A stretch of 64,000 nt of DNA from Coriaria nepalensis (lineage: Eukaryota; Streptophyta; Magnoliopsida; Cucurbitales; Coriariaceae), in NCBI GenBank assembly GCA_027186245.1, contig CP114486.1, forward strand, positions 9,500,501-9,564,500, in the 5' to 3' direction. Shown here in pieces: positions 36,591 to 48,959 of the stretch. Below the pieces are notes generated by a model, which worked only from the letters and a program-made list of their open reading frames with translations, did no database searches and had not been told where the DNA came from. The translations under genes and the position numbers were made by a program. The first letter of the stretch is position 1. The number at the start of each line of letters is the position of its first letter.

Positions 36591-39500
36591 ATGCACGCAC
36601 CCGTTCTTGTCCTCAGTAAGTCCATTTGTTCTCCATTTTCCTATCTTTCTCTTTCATTTCGACCAAAACAAGCGTCTTTTTTTTCTCCGATCTGCATCCC
36701 CGTGTATAACTTTCTTTTACATATTCGCTTTCTTGTTGGTTTTGATCCGTTTTTCTCTGTTCCATCATTAGTTTTGATTCGATCATCTCCTAGTATTCTT
36801 GCGTTTTATTTCTGGATTTCTTCTGTTTTATTAATTTATTTTTGGGTGAAATGGAGCAGAGGATTCTCTGAAACGTGAGTCTGGGAGGAAGGTCCAACAT
36901 GCCAATATTCAGGCTTCTAAGGTAGATCTTTAGCATCTTACATACATTTCTTCTATATCTGCTTCTGATGTGAATATAACATTGTGGTGTTACTTCATCA
37001 CAGGCTGTTGCCGATATCATCCGTACAACACTGGGTCCGAGATCTATGTTGAAGATGTTACTTGATGCTAGTGGAGGTACTTTCTTTTCTCCTTCTAAGT
37101 CTCTGTCTTTTAAGGCTTGAAATTACACAATACCCTGTCGCATTTTTTGCAGCCAGAGCTGACCGTTGAGTTAGATTACTCTATAATTGGTTCATTTTTG
37201 GTTTTTCTTGTGATATACTTAGTATGTACTTTGTGTTTAGAGGTAGTGAGGAAGAGAGGAACATAACTAGAAAGAGAGCAAGGTTATAATTGCAGAAAAT
37301 TGTGAGAAAGACTGGAAGCAAAAAAGCATTTGGGACCTTGATTTGAATTTAAAATACATGGCTAGAAGCATAATAATAGGACCGGACTGTAAGGAATAGA
37401 GCACAATAGAAACAAAGATATGAAAAGAGCAAAAGAAGAAAATGGAGCAAGGAAGTAGAGAGAAAAAGGTCTGCTGATGAATTCTGCACGGAAAAAACAG
37501 AGAGGGAGGAGGTTGTGATACAGCGAGTGAAATATTGAGTTCACTATAAGAATGAGATGAAGGAGAGAGAACAAATGAGGAATATTATAACAAGAAATCA
37601 AGTGAGGAAGCATTGGTAGAAAAATAGTTGACGTAAAGAGTTGAAAGTTCAAGCATGCTTAAATTGTTCGTAGCAATGATCTATTCAGAGCAGTTTATCT
37701 ATTTTTCTTAAAGAGCTGAAAATAGTGAGAAGTTATTGAAGTGTTTGGTAACAATAGTTGAAGGCTTTTTTACTGTCAAAAGATTCAAAATTGCATTGAG
37801 TAATTAGTATTGAATACGATTAAACTGATAAAACGAAAGAGTGTGATGTTTTTACTCTGTCAGTAAAAGAACCCTTGTGTTTAGAAATAAGCTCCCAATT
37901 GAAGGTTATCAGAATCAGAACTCATGGTTTACTTTTTCTCTTCCTAAGATTCTGAAGTGTTTTCTTGGACAAATAAGAACACTTGGCAGGGGAAAAAAGA
38001 AGAAAGAAAAAATCTTCACACTAGCTTCAGTCAATTTGGCTAAAGATATTGGGAAGGGTGGTCTGAAGTCCCTCAAGTATCTTAAGATATCAATGTTCAG
38101 TTAGGTTGCCAAGAGTTTAGCAACTTGCATAAGATTTTCTGCTGTAATAATTTCTTTGCACGTTATTTTCTCTACTAGTTTCCTTTTTTTTTAGGGGGGG
38201 GGGTGAATATATAGTATCCCTTTCTCTTTCTTCTCTTTGTTTCTGTTCTCAATCTTTATCCATTTCTGTAACAGGAATTGTTGTCACCAATGATGGAAAT
38301 GCCATTTTGAGAGAGTTAGATGTTTCACATCCAGCAGCAAAGGCATTTATTCTCCCTAATACATTTAATTGAAATTCAACTCTGTACATTATTTATTTGT
38401 TTTATTTCAATTAGATTCCTGCAGTTCTAAACCTTACGTATCTCCCATTACTTCGTTTGCTGATGTTTTGTCATTCTATTCTACATGGCCTTGGGGTGTG
38501 ACAGTCGATGATTGAACTAAGCCGCACACAAGATGAGGAAGTGGGAGATGGAACAACCTCTGTCATTGTCCTTGGTATGCGCGGACCATTTATGTGGATT
38601 GTTCTTTGCAGCCAAACATTTCTTTTGACCTACTCCTTTCACGCGTTCAATTCTTTCTTTTCACGAGTGTTGTTAAACCAAGTGATCCTGTATGAGTGAT
38701 TATAGCTCTTAAATCATGAGGTTAAAACATCAATAAGTGAAGAATCTGCTTTCTTGTTTGTAGATGTTTATTCTGTTTCTTATTTGGTGTCTCTGTTTCT
38801 TTCATTTAATTATCTGAAGCTGGTGAGATGCTCCATGTTGCCGAAACATTCATTGATAAAAATTATCATCCTACAGTAATTTGTCGTGGTAATGTTATTA
38901 ATCCCTGAATATTGCTTTGTTTCTTTCGTATGAATTATGGCTTTAATTAATGGACGCAACCCTTTTTGATCTATAGCCTACAATAAAGCACTGGAGGATG
39001 CAATTGCTGTGCTCGACAAAATAGCAATGTCTATTGATGTTAACGATCGTAAGTCTCTTGAACAGCTGTCTGTCTTTTACTACGACCTTGATATTCTGTC
39101 TGTTTCCATTTTATTGGAAGTGTGTGTGGAGGTCATTTTTTTAGTCCTTGGATAGTTGGATGGCCTGATTGGTTTGAGCCCCCTCCCTCCCTCCCTCCCT
39201 CCTCTCTCTTTGTTTCGCTCGCGTAACATAAGAAAATGTTTTCTTTCTTGGGACTTGTGGTATTTAAATTGTATTTTCATAGCATGAAAAGCATTTAAAA
39301 TTCTATTAAGGGTAGGCCTCTAGTCATGAAAGGGAACTTGAACCATTATTTATATTGATACCAATAAAAATGTAGCCAGCTCAATGCTCGTAACAATAGC
39401 CGAGCTTCATAGTTATATCTCATGGTCTGGATTTTTCTTATTACTTCTATTGAGTATCAAAATTGAATTATAAAAACATATTATGTTGATGATAAAGACT

Positions 39501-42500
39501 TTAATTGAGTGTGCTAATATTGCAATACCACTTTCTGGTGTATCAAGTTGTGCAATAATAACTTGCTTGGGCCAGGTGGCCCAGTTCCATATCAGCTGTC
39601 CCACTTTTCCTTTTCCACTTTGTTAGCTCTAAAATTCTCAACAGGTACTTCAATTATATTACAATACCTTTTTGTGCCATTACCAACCAATTGGTAGTAG
39701 TAAGGATTATTAAGTTGAGCATTAATAACTTACTTGGGACTGGTGGTCCAGGTTCACATCCACTATCCCACTTTTATTTTCCACTTAGTTAGCTCTAAAT
39801 CTTCTCAAAGGGTTCATTATTATTTCCCTCCCTCACCATCCTGTTTTCAACTGTATTCCAGCGTCACTATCTATTGAACTTTATCTAAAGCTGACTTAGC
39901 ATTTGTGTTTTCTAATTTTCCCAATGACAATGTAGAGTATTGTTTCGATTTGTGCTATGTTACCACTCAAATTTCCTGTCAGTTTGTCCATTTTTACATC
40001 TTGTCCATGTCAAGTCTCCATGTTGGATGTTATTTTATTTGTTTCTTTCTTTGGTGGTTTTGTTTGACTCATTTATACAACCATGTGCAGGTGCTACAAT
40101 GTTGGGGCTGGTCAAAAGTTGCATTGGCACAAAATTTACGAGTCAATTTGGAGATCTAATTGCTGTAAGTAATTGATCGAACTAGTTTATCTATATCAGG
40201 AGTTAAGGGAGCAAATATAGCATTGTTAAAACTGTGCTTCAAGATTTAAGCTGGAAGTCTCTCTCTCTCTCAAGAGACATGCCTGGGTCTTCAATCGCAA
40301 TGACTTGAACTTTGCAGCACTAGGTCATCTGTAAACCACATCAAAAATGAAAGGAAGTGGAGCCTTCATCAACCTAGATATAATAATTATTGAGAGTTTT
40401 TGCTGATGATAATCTTCCTTTTTTTTTTTTTTTTTTTCATTTATCTTTTGTATCACCTGTAATATTACAGTTGGTTTGTCAAAATCACGGGAGTGGTTTC
40501 TTGATAAACTATGTCATAATCAAAGAAAATATATATGCATCAAAATGCAGATTTTGTTTGGGTTTTTCCCCTTTTTAGAGAAGGGTAGTGGGGATGGTGC
40601 ATATATTATTCTTCTTTAGGTTGGTAGTGAGCTTTGATTCTGCAATGAGCTGAACTACATCCCAATTTTTACATATTTGGTCTTTGCAGGATCTAGCAAT
40701 TGATGCTACTTCAACAGTTGGTGTTGATCTTGGCCAAGGATTACGAGAGGTTGATATTAAAAAATATATCAAGGTTGAGAAGGTTCCTGGTGGTCAGTTG
40801 GAAGACTCTAGAATCCTGAAGGGAGTTATGATCAATAAAGATGTTATTGCTCCAGGAAAAATGAGAAGAAAGATTGTGAACCCACGTATAATTCTTCTGG
40901 ATTGTCCCCTTGAATATAAGAAAGGTGAGAACCAAACTAATGCTGAGTTGGTCAAGGAAGAAGATTGGGGTGTCCTTTTGAAAATGGAAGAAGAATACAT
41001 TGAGAACCTCTGTGCACAGATTATAAAGTTCAAACCAGACTTAGTTGTTACAGAGAAGGGTCTTAGTGACTTGGCTTGCCACTATCTAAGCAAAGCTGGC
41101 ATAACTGCAATCAGGCGATTGAGGAAAACAGACAATAACAGAATAGCCAAGGCATGTGGAGCTGTAATTGTGAACAGACCTGATGAACTACAGGAATCTG
41201 ATGTTGGTACTGGTGCCGGTTTGTTTGAAGTTAGAAAGATAGGGGATGAGTTCTTTTCATTCATTGTTGATTGCAAAGACCCCAAAGCTTGTACTGTTCT
41301 TCTAAGAGGAGCCAGCAAAGATCTTTTAAACGAAGTGGAAAGAAATTTGCAGGTAAAATTAATGATGTAAGTTAACTGTTAAGATAATTTTCCTTTGAAG
41401 TTATTTCATTCTTAAAAACTTCTTGCATTATAGGATGCCATGTCTGTGGCGAGAAACATAATTAAAAATCCGAAACTTCTTCCCGGAGGTGGGGCTACAG
41501 AGTTGACCGTGTCTGCCACTCTGAAACAGAAGAGTTCATCTATTGAGGGCATAGAAAAGGTCCTCACTTTTCAAATATTGTTTTTTAGAATATTTTATTA
41601 TCTCAAGTTTTTAGGTTTGAAGTATAGCACCTGAATTTATATGTTTATTTATTTTTTATATATTTTTCCTTGTGATCGGAGTATAGTGGCCTTATGAAGC
41701 TGCTGCCATTGCATTTGAAGCCATACCAAGGACTTTGGCACAAAACTGTGGTGTAAATGTGATCCGGACCATGACTGCCCTTCAAGGAAAGGTAAGAAGT
41801 GATCTGAAGTACTGATGCATAATGGGATGTCTGTTAACCTATAATATGCCCTAATCTGTTCTCTCCTGATTTGTCCATTTCAATTTCTTTAGCATGCCAA
41901 TGGTGAAAATGCATGGACTGGGATAGATGGAAACACAGGTGCAATCACTGACATGAAAGAGCGCAAGGTATTCTCTTTCACTTCTTCCCTTCTTTATCTT
42001 TGGTAAAGAAAAGCTTCCTCTTGGTGCAGGGACTCTTAAATCACTCTTACTGTAGGAGTACCTATTTTAATGGGAACAAGGGATTTTATATTTTATTTTT
42101 TATTTTATTCGCGGTTGACCTTGTAAAAGGCACAACATAATCTCATAATATAGGCACAATTAGCTAATGTAGGAAAATTAGTCTTTGCTCTCAATTTTAT
42201 AGGAACCTGTCTTCTTGAATGTATCTTCCGCTTGATTAGTCTTATCATATTCCTTCTCATGAAACGTTTTTTTTCTACCTTTCTAGTACGTGTTCCTCTC
42301 TTATCACTGAAGAATTATCTTATGTCATGGGTATACCATGTTATTGTATTATCACATTGTTCAAACAAGCCAATGAGAATTTAACAACTGAATGCTTCCT
42401 TTTCAATTGAGTAGGTCCCACTGCTATCCCAGCATATTGCCTCTTAATATTATCACATTGTCCAATTTCTATATAATTGAAATTTCCTTCTCTGGATTTG

Positions 42501-42707
42501 TACTTTATCCTTTGTTGCCAGATATGGGATGCCTATAATGTCAAGGCACAGACCTTTAAGACAGCCATTGAAGCTGCCTGCATGCTCCTCAGAATCGATG
42601 ACATAGTGAGTGGCATTAAGAAGAAGCAGGCACCAGGAGCTGGACCTGCAAAGCCTCAGATCGAGAAAGCAGAAGATGCTGACAATGAGCAAATACTTCC
42701 CGATTGA
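36591..42707 (+). CDS. CCT3: T-complex protein 1 subunit gamma (chaperonin CCT3), 13 exons
   Basis: One of eight paralogous subunits of the cytosolic TRiC/CCT chaperonin, a double-ring ATPase that folds actin, tubulin and other proteins. Exons: 36591-36615, 36860-36921, 37004-37076, 38275-38342, 38505-38574, 38820-38888, 38977-39048, 40091-40164, 40690-41352, 41434-41559, 41687-41791, 41893-41967 and 42522-42707. The product is 555 aa, the length I recall for Arabidopsis CCT3. Visible motifs: TTLGPRSMLKML (37-48), NDGNAILREL (59-68), nucleotide-binding GDGTTS (90-95) and LPGGGATE (409-416) of the equatorial domain; the apical domain is mostly in the large exon 9. Intron 4 starts with GC instead of GT (after 38342); all other introns are GT-AG. 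The C-terminus is acidic and hydrophilic, as in other CCT subunits, and lacks the GGM tail of bacterial GroEL. Some introns exceed 1 kb (37077-38274 and 39049-40090). Confidence 0.97.
39545..39822. repeat. Direct repeat of about 110 bp inside CCT3 intron 7
   Basis: Copy A (39545-39655) and copy B (39712-39822) share AAGTTG.GCA.TAATAACTT, the GGGCC/GGTGG...CCAGGTTC block, TATCCCACTTTT and TTAGCTCTAAA, offset by 167 bp. They differ at perhaps a fifth of positions, so the duplication is not recent. No coding content. Confidence 0.7.
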
Positions 42708-44579
42708 TAAGTTTGTTGAAGTTATAAATTGTTCGTGCTTTTGGAATGAGGGCTTTTGCTCTTTAGAGCTAGTCTGCTTCGCGTTGTGCAAGGGTTCAAT
42801 CGGTCTTTCATTTGGGGTGCTACATGCTTCAAAATTGTGTCCTCTTTTGTGCGATTTCTTTCACTTTGTTTTTTCCTTCAAATGTTAGATTTGGACCAGT
42901 TAGCTCTAATGGGAAAAGTTGTAAAACATGATTTGTTGGACCTGTTTTCACTCAGTAGTTTCGGACTAATTATAGCATCCCTGTGAGGATTAAATTGAAC
43001 CAAATCAAGTGTCTGCTTCCCACATTTATCAAATCATTTTAGATTTCCTTTCCTAATGTAACTTAAAATTATTTGATGGATTAGATTTTGTAATTTTTTT
43101 TATCCTAATTCATAAGATTTCGGTTATTTAATTTCTCAATTTAAAGTCAAGTTAAATTAGTTTATATTTAAATTTTTATCTATCTAAAATAATAGTTTGG
43201 ATATGGTTTTTTAGTTAGCTAATTAAATTATTTAAAATAATGTGTATATTTAAAATAAAAAATGAAAAAGTAAGCTCATTTAAGTAAAAAGATTACTAAT
43301 CCAAAACATATTATCAATTCCAAAATGATATCAAATATATAATTGATAATCAAACATAGTTCAAGATTTTAATACAAGGTAAATCATACTAATTAATTCC
43401 TTAGTTGTTGCAAACTTATAGTAGGAAGTAAGAGTTTTTTCTGTAGAAGATTGTTGTTAATTTATAAGTTATTAATTGAATTAAACTAATTTAATTAAAA
43501 TTAAATTTAAAAACGTAACTAATCCTAACTAAATAGACACTAAAAAGACAATTCAAAATTTGGGAGATTTGGATTAGACAGATAAGTAAAATGAAGAAAA
43601 ATCAAGTGACTAAAATTTAAAATGAATAAAAATTAAAAAATTGAAATTAATAAAAAAGACTGGCTAAGAAATCATTATTTACCACTAAATATAAAATTAA
43701 ATCAATTAATTAAAATTATCTTTCATTTTTTTTTTAAATTTAATAACCCTCAAATAATCGAAAGTTTAATTATCTCGATAACAAATTAGTAAAATCACGA
43801 GAAAAAATAGTATAAAAATAATAAAAAAATTAACACTTATCAAATTCCCCTCCCCCTCCCCCCCTCCCCCTCTCCCCAACACACCTTTTGGTAGTCCTCG
43901 AGCAAGACTAAAAAAAATAATTAACCCTCTAAGAATTTATCTCAAAAATAATAAAAAGATTATAATAATGAAATCAAATAAACATTAACATAAATCCGTT
44001 ATTATTCAAAAGTTAAGAGATCTCTATAACAACCATACTCGTATGTATTTGAAATAGTCCATATTAATGATAATTCAAGATATGCATGCTTCGAATAAAT
44101 TAAAAATTACCAAACATTATAAAGAATATTAATCAAATTTTATAGAAAGAAATTAAATACCATAAGATCTTTCTTTGAAATAAATTTCCACTACCGAAGG
44201 CACCACCCAAAATCAAATCGGTTATAATGGAGTTAAGGGTAGTGGTTAAATGAAATAACGAATATATTGTAACAAAGATTCTAAAAATTTATGAAAGTAA
44301 GATTAAATGAGATATAATTCAGATCATCGAATCAAACTTTCTCAAACTCAAAACAACGACATCAACGGTTGGAAAACGGGTTCAAAACTCTGCCATGAAA
44401 GCGATTAATTACTTTCACAAAATTTTTCAAATTGAAATCTGATGTAACGCATAGGGATCAAAGTAGTTTCCCCCCCCCCGAAAAATAGAAAAAACCCATA
44501 CAAAAATATCAGTCAAGTGATCACGGTTTCCGTCCCCCCCCCCAAAAAAAAGTGATCACAGTGTGTTCTTCACTCCTAT
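42708..44579. other. CCT3 3' UTR and intergenic A+T-rich spacer
   Basis: The 3' UTR probably runs to about 43000. Beyond that the DNA is strongly A+T-rich, with two C-rich tracts at 43848-43876 and 44471-44479 and a C-run at 44534-44544. No gene or known repeat ends are recognised. Confidence 0.5.
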
Positions 44580-44814
44580 TTGCTGCAGCCCTTAATTAAC
44601 CGTTTCCCTCTCCAAAATGTCGCTCTAATCCCCTCTCTTATTCAATATTCACTCCACATCGACGCAATATACTTCAATTTTATATCCCTAATTCGATCTC
44701 CCTTCTTCTCCAAACTCGACCGGTTGATTTCTTCTTCATCCCTCCAGCTCCATTGCTCCAGGTTCAGGTTCGCATTACTTCAAAATCTCCAGCTTCGAGG
44801 GATCCCTGACTAAG
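44580..44814 (+). promoter_or_regulatory. Probable 5' UTR exon of the FAR1-related gene
   Basis: A pyrimidine-rich stretch, different in composition from its surroundings, ends in GACTAAG followed by GTACGC, a good splice donor at 44815. A T-rich tract and GAACAG acceptor occur at 45726, five bases before the chosen start codon. This suggests a 5' leader intron of about 0.9 kb. A 77-codon frame inside it has no family likeness and ends before the donor. Confidence 0.45.
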
Positions 44815-45730
44815 GTACGCATCAAATACTGATTCATATTGTCCTTTGAACCCTAAAAATTATTTAATTTGGCTGTCAGGTTGTTTTGTGATGCAGTGTA
44901 AGTAAAGTCTAGTAAGTGTTCGGTACATAATTTGGATGATTTCCTAGGGTTTTCCGGAATCAAATAAATGAAAAAGTTGCAGAGATGGAAGAAGTGATGA
45001 TAGTAATATGTAGATGGAAGAAGAAAAAGTTGCAGACATTACGGTATAATATTTTTAGGTGTCTTGAAATATGAGTGTAGAAAGCAGGTACAAAAACCTA
45101 CTTTTTTAATGGGGTTTGTTATCGTTTCGTAAGATTGCCTTGATTATTAAGTTTCAAAGAACAAATATCCCCTTGGAAATTTCACTTGGGAAATTTGGAA
45201 TCTTCTAAAGTTTGCTTGGTTGACTAAAAGTGGTATAACGACCTTTCAATATTGTGCTATACATTATATATGATGATACTTGTAAGGTGGCATATATCTA
45301 TGACCTTGAGAAGTACAGTTTTTTTAATGCAACAAAGGGCAACAAATTAACTGCGATTTCTAATGTGTGTCATGGTGAATTCCTTAAGCTGGTTTATAGC
45401 TGTCTAGCACAACAAAGTTTTGGTCAATATCGGCTATTGTGAGTAAAATATCTGAGGATGCATTTTTAAATAAGTAGACATGCTTTCTCTACTGTTGTGT
45501 TTTCCTTGTAAAGCAAGTTTTGATCAGTTATCCTTGTTAGATCTCAAATATGTGATAATCGATGTTGGTTTAACTTTGTGAGAACTATTATTTTCATCAT
45601 GTGCCTACATGATGAAGAATTTTCTTTGAATTTTGGAAGTTCTATGCATAAAATGTTTACATCCTTCTGTCCCTGTATGTAATATATGTTATGTCTGTTC
45701 TTTTTTGTTAACTTTCTCAAGAACAGACAA

Positions 45731-47548
45731 ATGGACAGTCTAACAACACTTCAGGATGATAACTGTGGCATAACTCCCGAGTGGAAGCCACAAATTGGCA
45801 TGGAATTTAATTCGGAGACTGAAGCTTATGAATTCTATAATTCATATGGAGTGCGGATGGGTTTTAGTGTTCGGAGAGAATACAGAAACTTAAGTAAAAA
45901 GAATCGGACTGTTCTTACTTCAAGAAGATTTGTGTGTAACAAGCAAGGTACTAGGAGAAAAGACAAGCGAGATGTTAATGTAAAGAGTCCAAGAGCAGAG
46001 ACTAGAACTTTTTGCCTAGCAAAAATGGGGGTTATGCTATTAGATAGTGGAAAATATCAGTGTCATTGTTTTGTTGAAGAGCACAACCACCCTCTGACTT
46101 TTCCAGGAAATTTGTATGATTTGATGAACATGCAGATGGATGGAAGAGAGAACCGTGGCTTTGATCAAAATTATCTCCTAAGTAAACGTCAACATGACAT
46201 GGCATGCGGTGAGGCTAGTATTTTGTTGCAATATTTTGAGGAGAAAAGCTTGGAGAGCCCGTCATTCTACTACTCTTTACAACTTGATAACAATGAACAC
46301 ATAACAAATATATTTTGGGCTGATGCCAAGATGATTATAGATTACATGCACTTCGGTGATGTGATAACCTTTGACACTACATATTGCCTCAATAAAGAGT
46401 ATAGACCCCTTGGTATATTTGTTGGTTTGAATCACCACAAACAAGTTATTTTCTTTGGAGCTGCACTTTTGTATGATCAAACCATGGAATCTTTTAAATG
46501 GTTGTTTTCAACTTTTTTGAAAGTACATGGACAAAAGAAGCCGATTACCATTTTTACCAATCAAGATCCTAACATTGGGATGGCAATATCTGAGGTGATT
46601 CCCGAGACATGGCATGGATTGTGTGCTTGGAATATCATGCAAACTGGTAGAAAACACTTGGGAAACTTGATGCAGGATGGATCGTGCTTTCTTAAAGATC
46701 TCGAGGCATGTATGTTTCATCTTGAGGAAGAGTCTGATTTTGATCAAGCTTGGGAAAAGTTACGGTATGACTACCCAATTGAATGTCCTTCGTTGTTAGA
46801 TAGTTTATATGAGGTAAAAGAAAAGTGGGCAAAGTGTTATGTGAAGAAGACATTTACTATTGGCATGCAAAGTACGGAATTAAGTGAAAGTCTTTATAAG
46901 GAATTGGAGAACTTTGTGCGGTCAACTTTTCATATTATGCAATTCTTCAAGCATTTTGAGAGGATGATCAATGATAAGCGGCATGATGAGGTACAGACTG
47001 AAATTGACTCGAGGAATAAACAACTGGGAAATAGATTTCCGAAATCACCCATCATTCGACATGCAGGTCGTATATATACCCCTATAATATTTAATGCCTT
47101 TCAAGATGAGTATGATTGGACCACAGCTGCTTATATAAAATTTCGTGATGAAAGTCAACCATTATATGAGTATGTGGTTGGTATTGTTGACGAGGAGGGA
47201 GATGTCAAAATAAAGGTAAGCCCGTCAACACATGTTGTAGAATGTACTTGTAGAAAATTTGAGACCTTTGGGATTTTATGTTGTCATGCTTTGAAGATTT
47301 TTGACATCCTAGATATCAAGTCTATCCCGGATATGTTTGTTCTAAAGAGATGGACGCTTAAAGCTAGAGATTCTATGGTCCAGAATATTGAAGATACTGA
47401 ACTGGATGTTGCGGAACGTTTTAAGGTTCTTTGTTCATTGTATGTTAGGATAGCAACAAAAGCAGGAGACTCTGTAGAGGGATATGATTTGGCAAAAAAG
47501 ACGGGAGATGACATGCTTAAACAATTGGAGAACCTTAATGTCCAATAG
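45731..47548 (+). CDS. FAR1-related sequence (FRS) protein, domesticated MULE transposase
   Basis: FRS/FHY3 proteins derive from Mutator-like transposases and act in the nucleus as transcription regulators in light and hormone responses. This one has 605 residues in one coding exon. Residues about 29-130 form the FAR1 DNA-binding zinc region (EAYEFYNSYG...GFSVRR; paired Cys/His including CHCFVEEHNH). Residues about 195-290 are the MULE transposase core: first Asp in TFDTTY (D215) and second in TNQDP (D279). Residues 505-522 are the SWIM zinc finger (CTCRKFE..GI.CCHALK). The start at 45731 is preferred over an in-frame ATG 45 bases upstream because the upstream residues lie before a splice acceptor. 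No terminal inverted repeats are seen around it, as expected for a domesticated copy. The exact paralogue (FRS5/10/11-like) is unresolved. Confidence 0.92.
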   Translation: MDSLTTLQDDNCGITPEWKPQIGMEFNSETEAYEFYNSYGVRMGFSVRREYRNLSKKNRTVLTSRRFVCNKQGTRRKDKRDVNVKSPRAETRTFCLAKMGVMLLDSGKYQCHCFVEEHNHPLTFPGNLYDLMNMQMDGRENRGFDQNYLLSKRQHDMACGEASILLQYFEEKSLESPSFYYSLQLDNNEHITNIFWADAKMIIDYMHFGDVITFDTTYCLNKEYRPLGIFVGLNHHKQVIFFGAALLYDQTMESFKWLFSTFLKVHGQKKPITIFTNQDPNIGMAISEVIPETWHGLCAWNIMQTGRKHLGNLMQDGSCFLKDLEACMFHLEEESDFDQAWEKLRYDYPIECPSLLDSLYEVKEKWAKCYVKKTFTIGMQSTELSESLYKELENFVRSTFHIMQFFKHFERMINDKRHDEVQTEIDSRNKQLGNRFPKSPIIRHAGRIYTPIIFNAFQDEYDWTTAAYIKFRDESQPLYEYVVGIVDEEGDVKIKVSPSTHVVECTCRKFETFGILCCHALKIFDILDIKSIPDMFVLKRWTLKARDSMVQNIEDTELDVAERFKVLCSLYVRIATKAGDSVEGYDLAKKTGDDMLKQLENLNVQ

Positions 47549-48846
47549 TAGAGCTTATAAGAATGAGAATTGTAGTGGCAGTGACAAATCAATGTGAAAT
47601 GTGAAAGGGCTTGAGAAGAGATATGGACAGAAGGAGGAAAGCACCTGAAAAGTTGGGTAGATGAGTGAGCTAAGAGAGACCGTAATCAGTATAATCCAGT
47701 AATGCTGGAGTAACTTCCAGGAGTTTCATTTTTAAGGGCCTCATCCTTGAATTTTCAATGCCATGGACTCATCAACCTATTCAAGAGAAAGTATACTGTT
47801 GGCTTTACTTCATAATTACTTTTTAACACATTATTCATAAGAAGTTGATGATCCTGTTGTTTTGTTGGATAGGGATATTTTGGTTGTTGACAATTGATTG
47901 AAGGTGTTCCCAAGGCCCAGCCTCTAGCAGCATGCACCATAGTGAGGTACGTTGCAAATAAAAATCTAATTCCTTAATGAAATTATATAACAAACATATA
48001 ATTATCCATGGTATTGAGTTTTGAAGAGCAGTGCTAATTCGATCAATTTATTGGAAATTTGTTTTTGTAATTGAAATAAATAACTGGTTGCCTTCGTACT
48101 GCTTGTTTGAAAGTAGAGATAGAAATTATTAACTTTAATTGAAGTTCTCTATTATAAATGTCAAAGGGAGTGAATGAAGCTCTCTCACTGTATGATTTCA
48201 AAACTGTGTTTAATGAGATGAATGTATTATTATTACCAAACAAATTATCTTTCATGCAATGGGGTATAATTCACTTTCTCTGAATCAATATAATTTAATT
48301 ATATAATTCGACTAAGCATTGTGTGTGATTGAGTTAATTTCAGATGAGCATGGTGAGTCTTTAACTGTTTCTTTTCTCCTGGTTACTAATATCTACTACA
48401 AAGCTCCTTTCATAAGAAACATCAAGGTGGCATCTATGCATTTTCTTATCACCATTGATTGAGTATATGGTTAAACTGATTCCCTGCAACTCGAATGTTG
48501 ATTAACCTAGTTGCTATTTTCTGAACGCATTCTCGAGATAGTAACAAGACTATGTACATGGATTATTATAGGTGGTTTCTCTTGTATATTTTGGTTTGAT
48601 TAGTATTGCAAGGTATCTCAATCAGATGCTGCTGAATTGGTGCTAGGTACTATGTAGTAGTTAATAGTTATAAATTAACAATTTAATTTTAAAAATATAC
48701 ATCTATCCTGCCTAATTTTTATATTACATATTCTTCCCTTTGGTAGTTTTTGTATGTCTCCCCGCCCCTGGCTAGTATACAGCTTTCTCCTCTCCTCTCT
48801 AGTTTAAATTTGATTTTTGAATATTCAGAGTTATGATCATAAGATT

Positions 48847-48925
48847 CAGGGTCGGCTTGCCCTATAAATTAGGCAACGGTCTAGGTTCTCATAATAAAAA
48901 GAAAGGCCCTAATTTGAAATTTCAA
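48847..48925. repeat. Possible hAT-type element end
   Basis: CAGGGTCGGCTTGCCCT and the following AGGCAACGGTCTAGG ... AAAGGCCCTAATTTGAAATTT resemble the ends of TTF-type hAT relics that are frequent in plants (consensus near CAGGGCCGGCCCTG). It runs into poly-A at 48928. No opposite end or transposase is visible. Confidence 0.3.
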
Positions 48926-48927
48926 TG

Positions 48928-48959
<32 letters not shown>

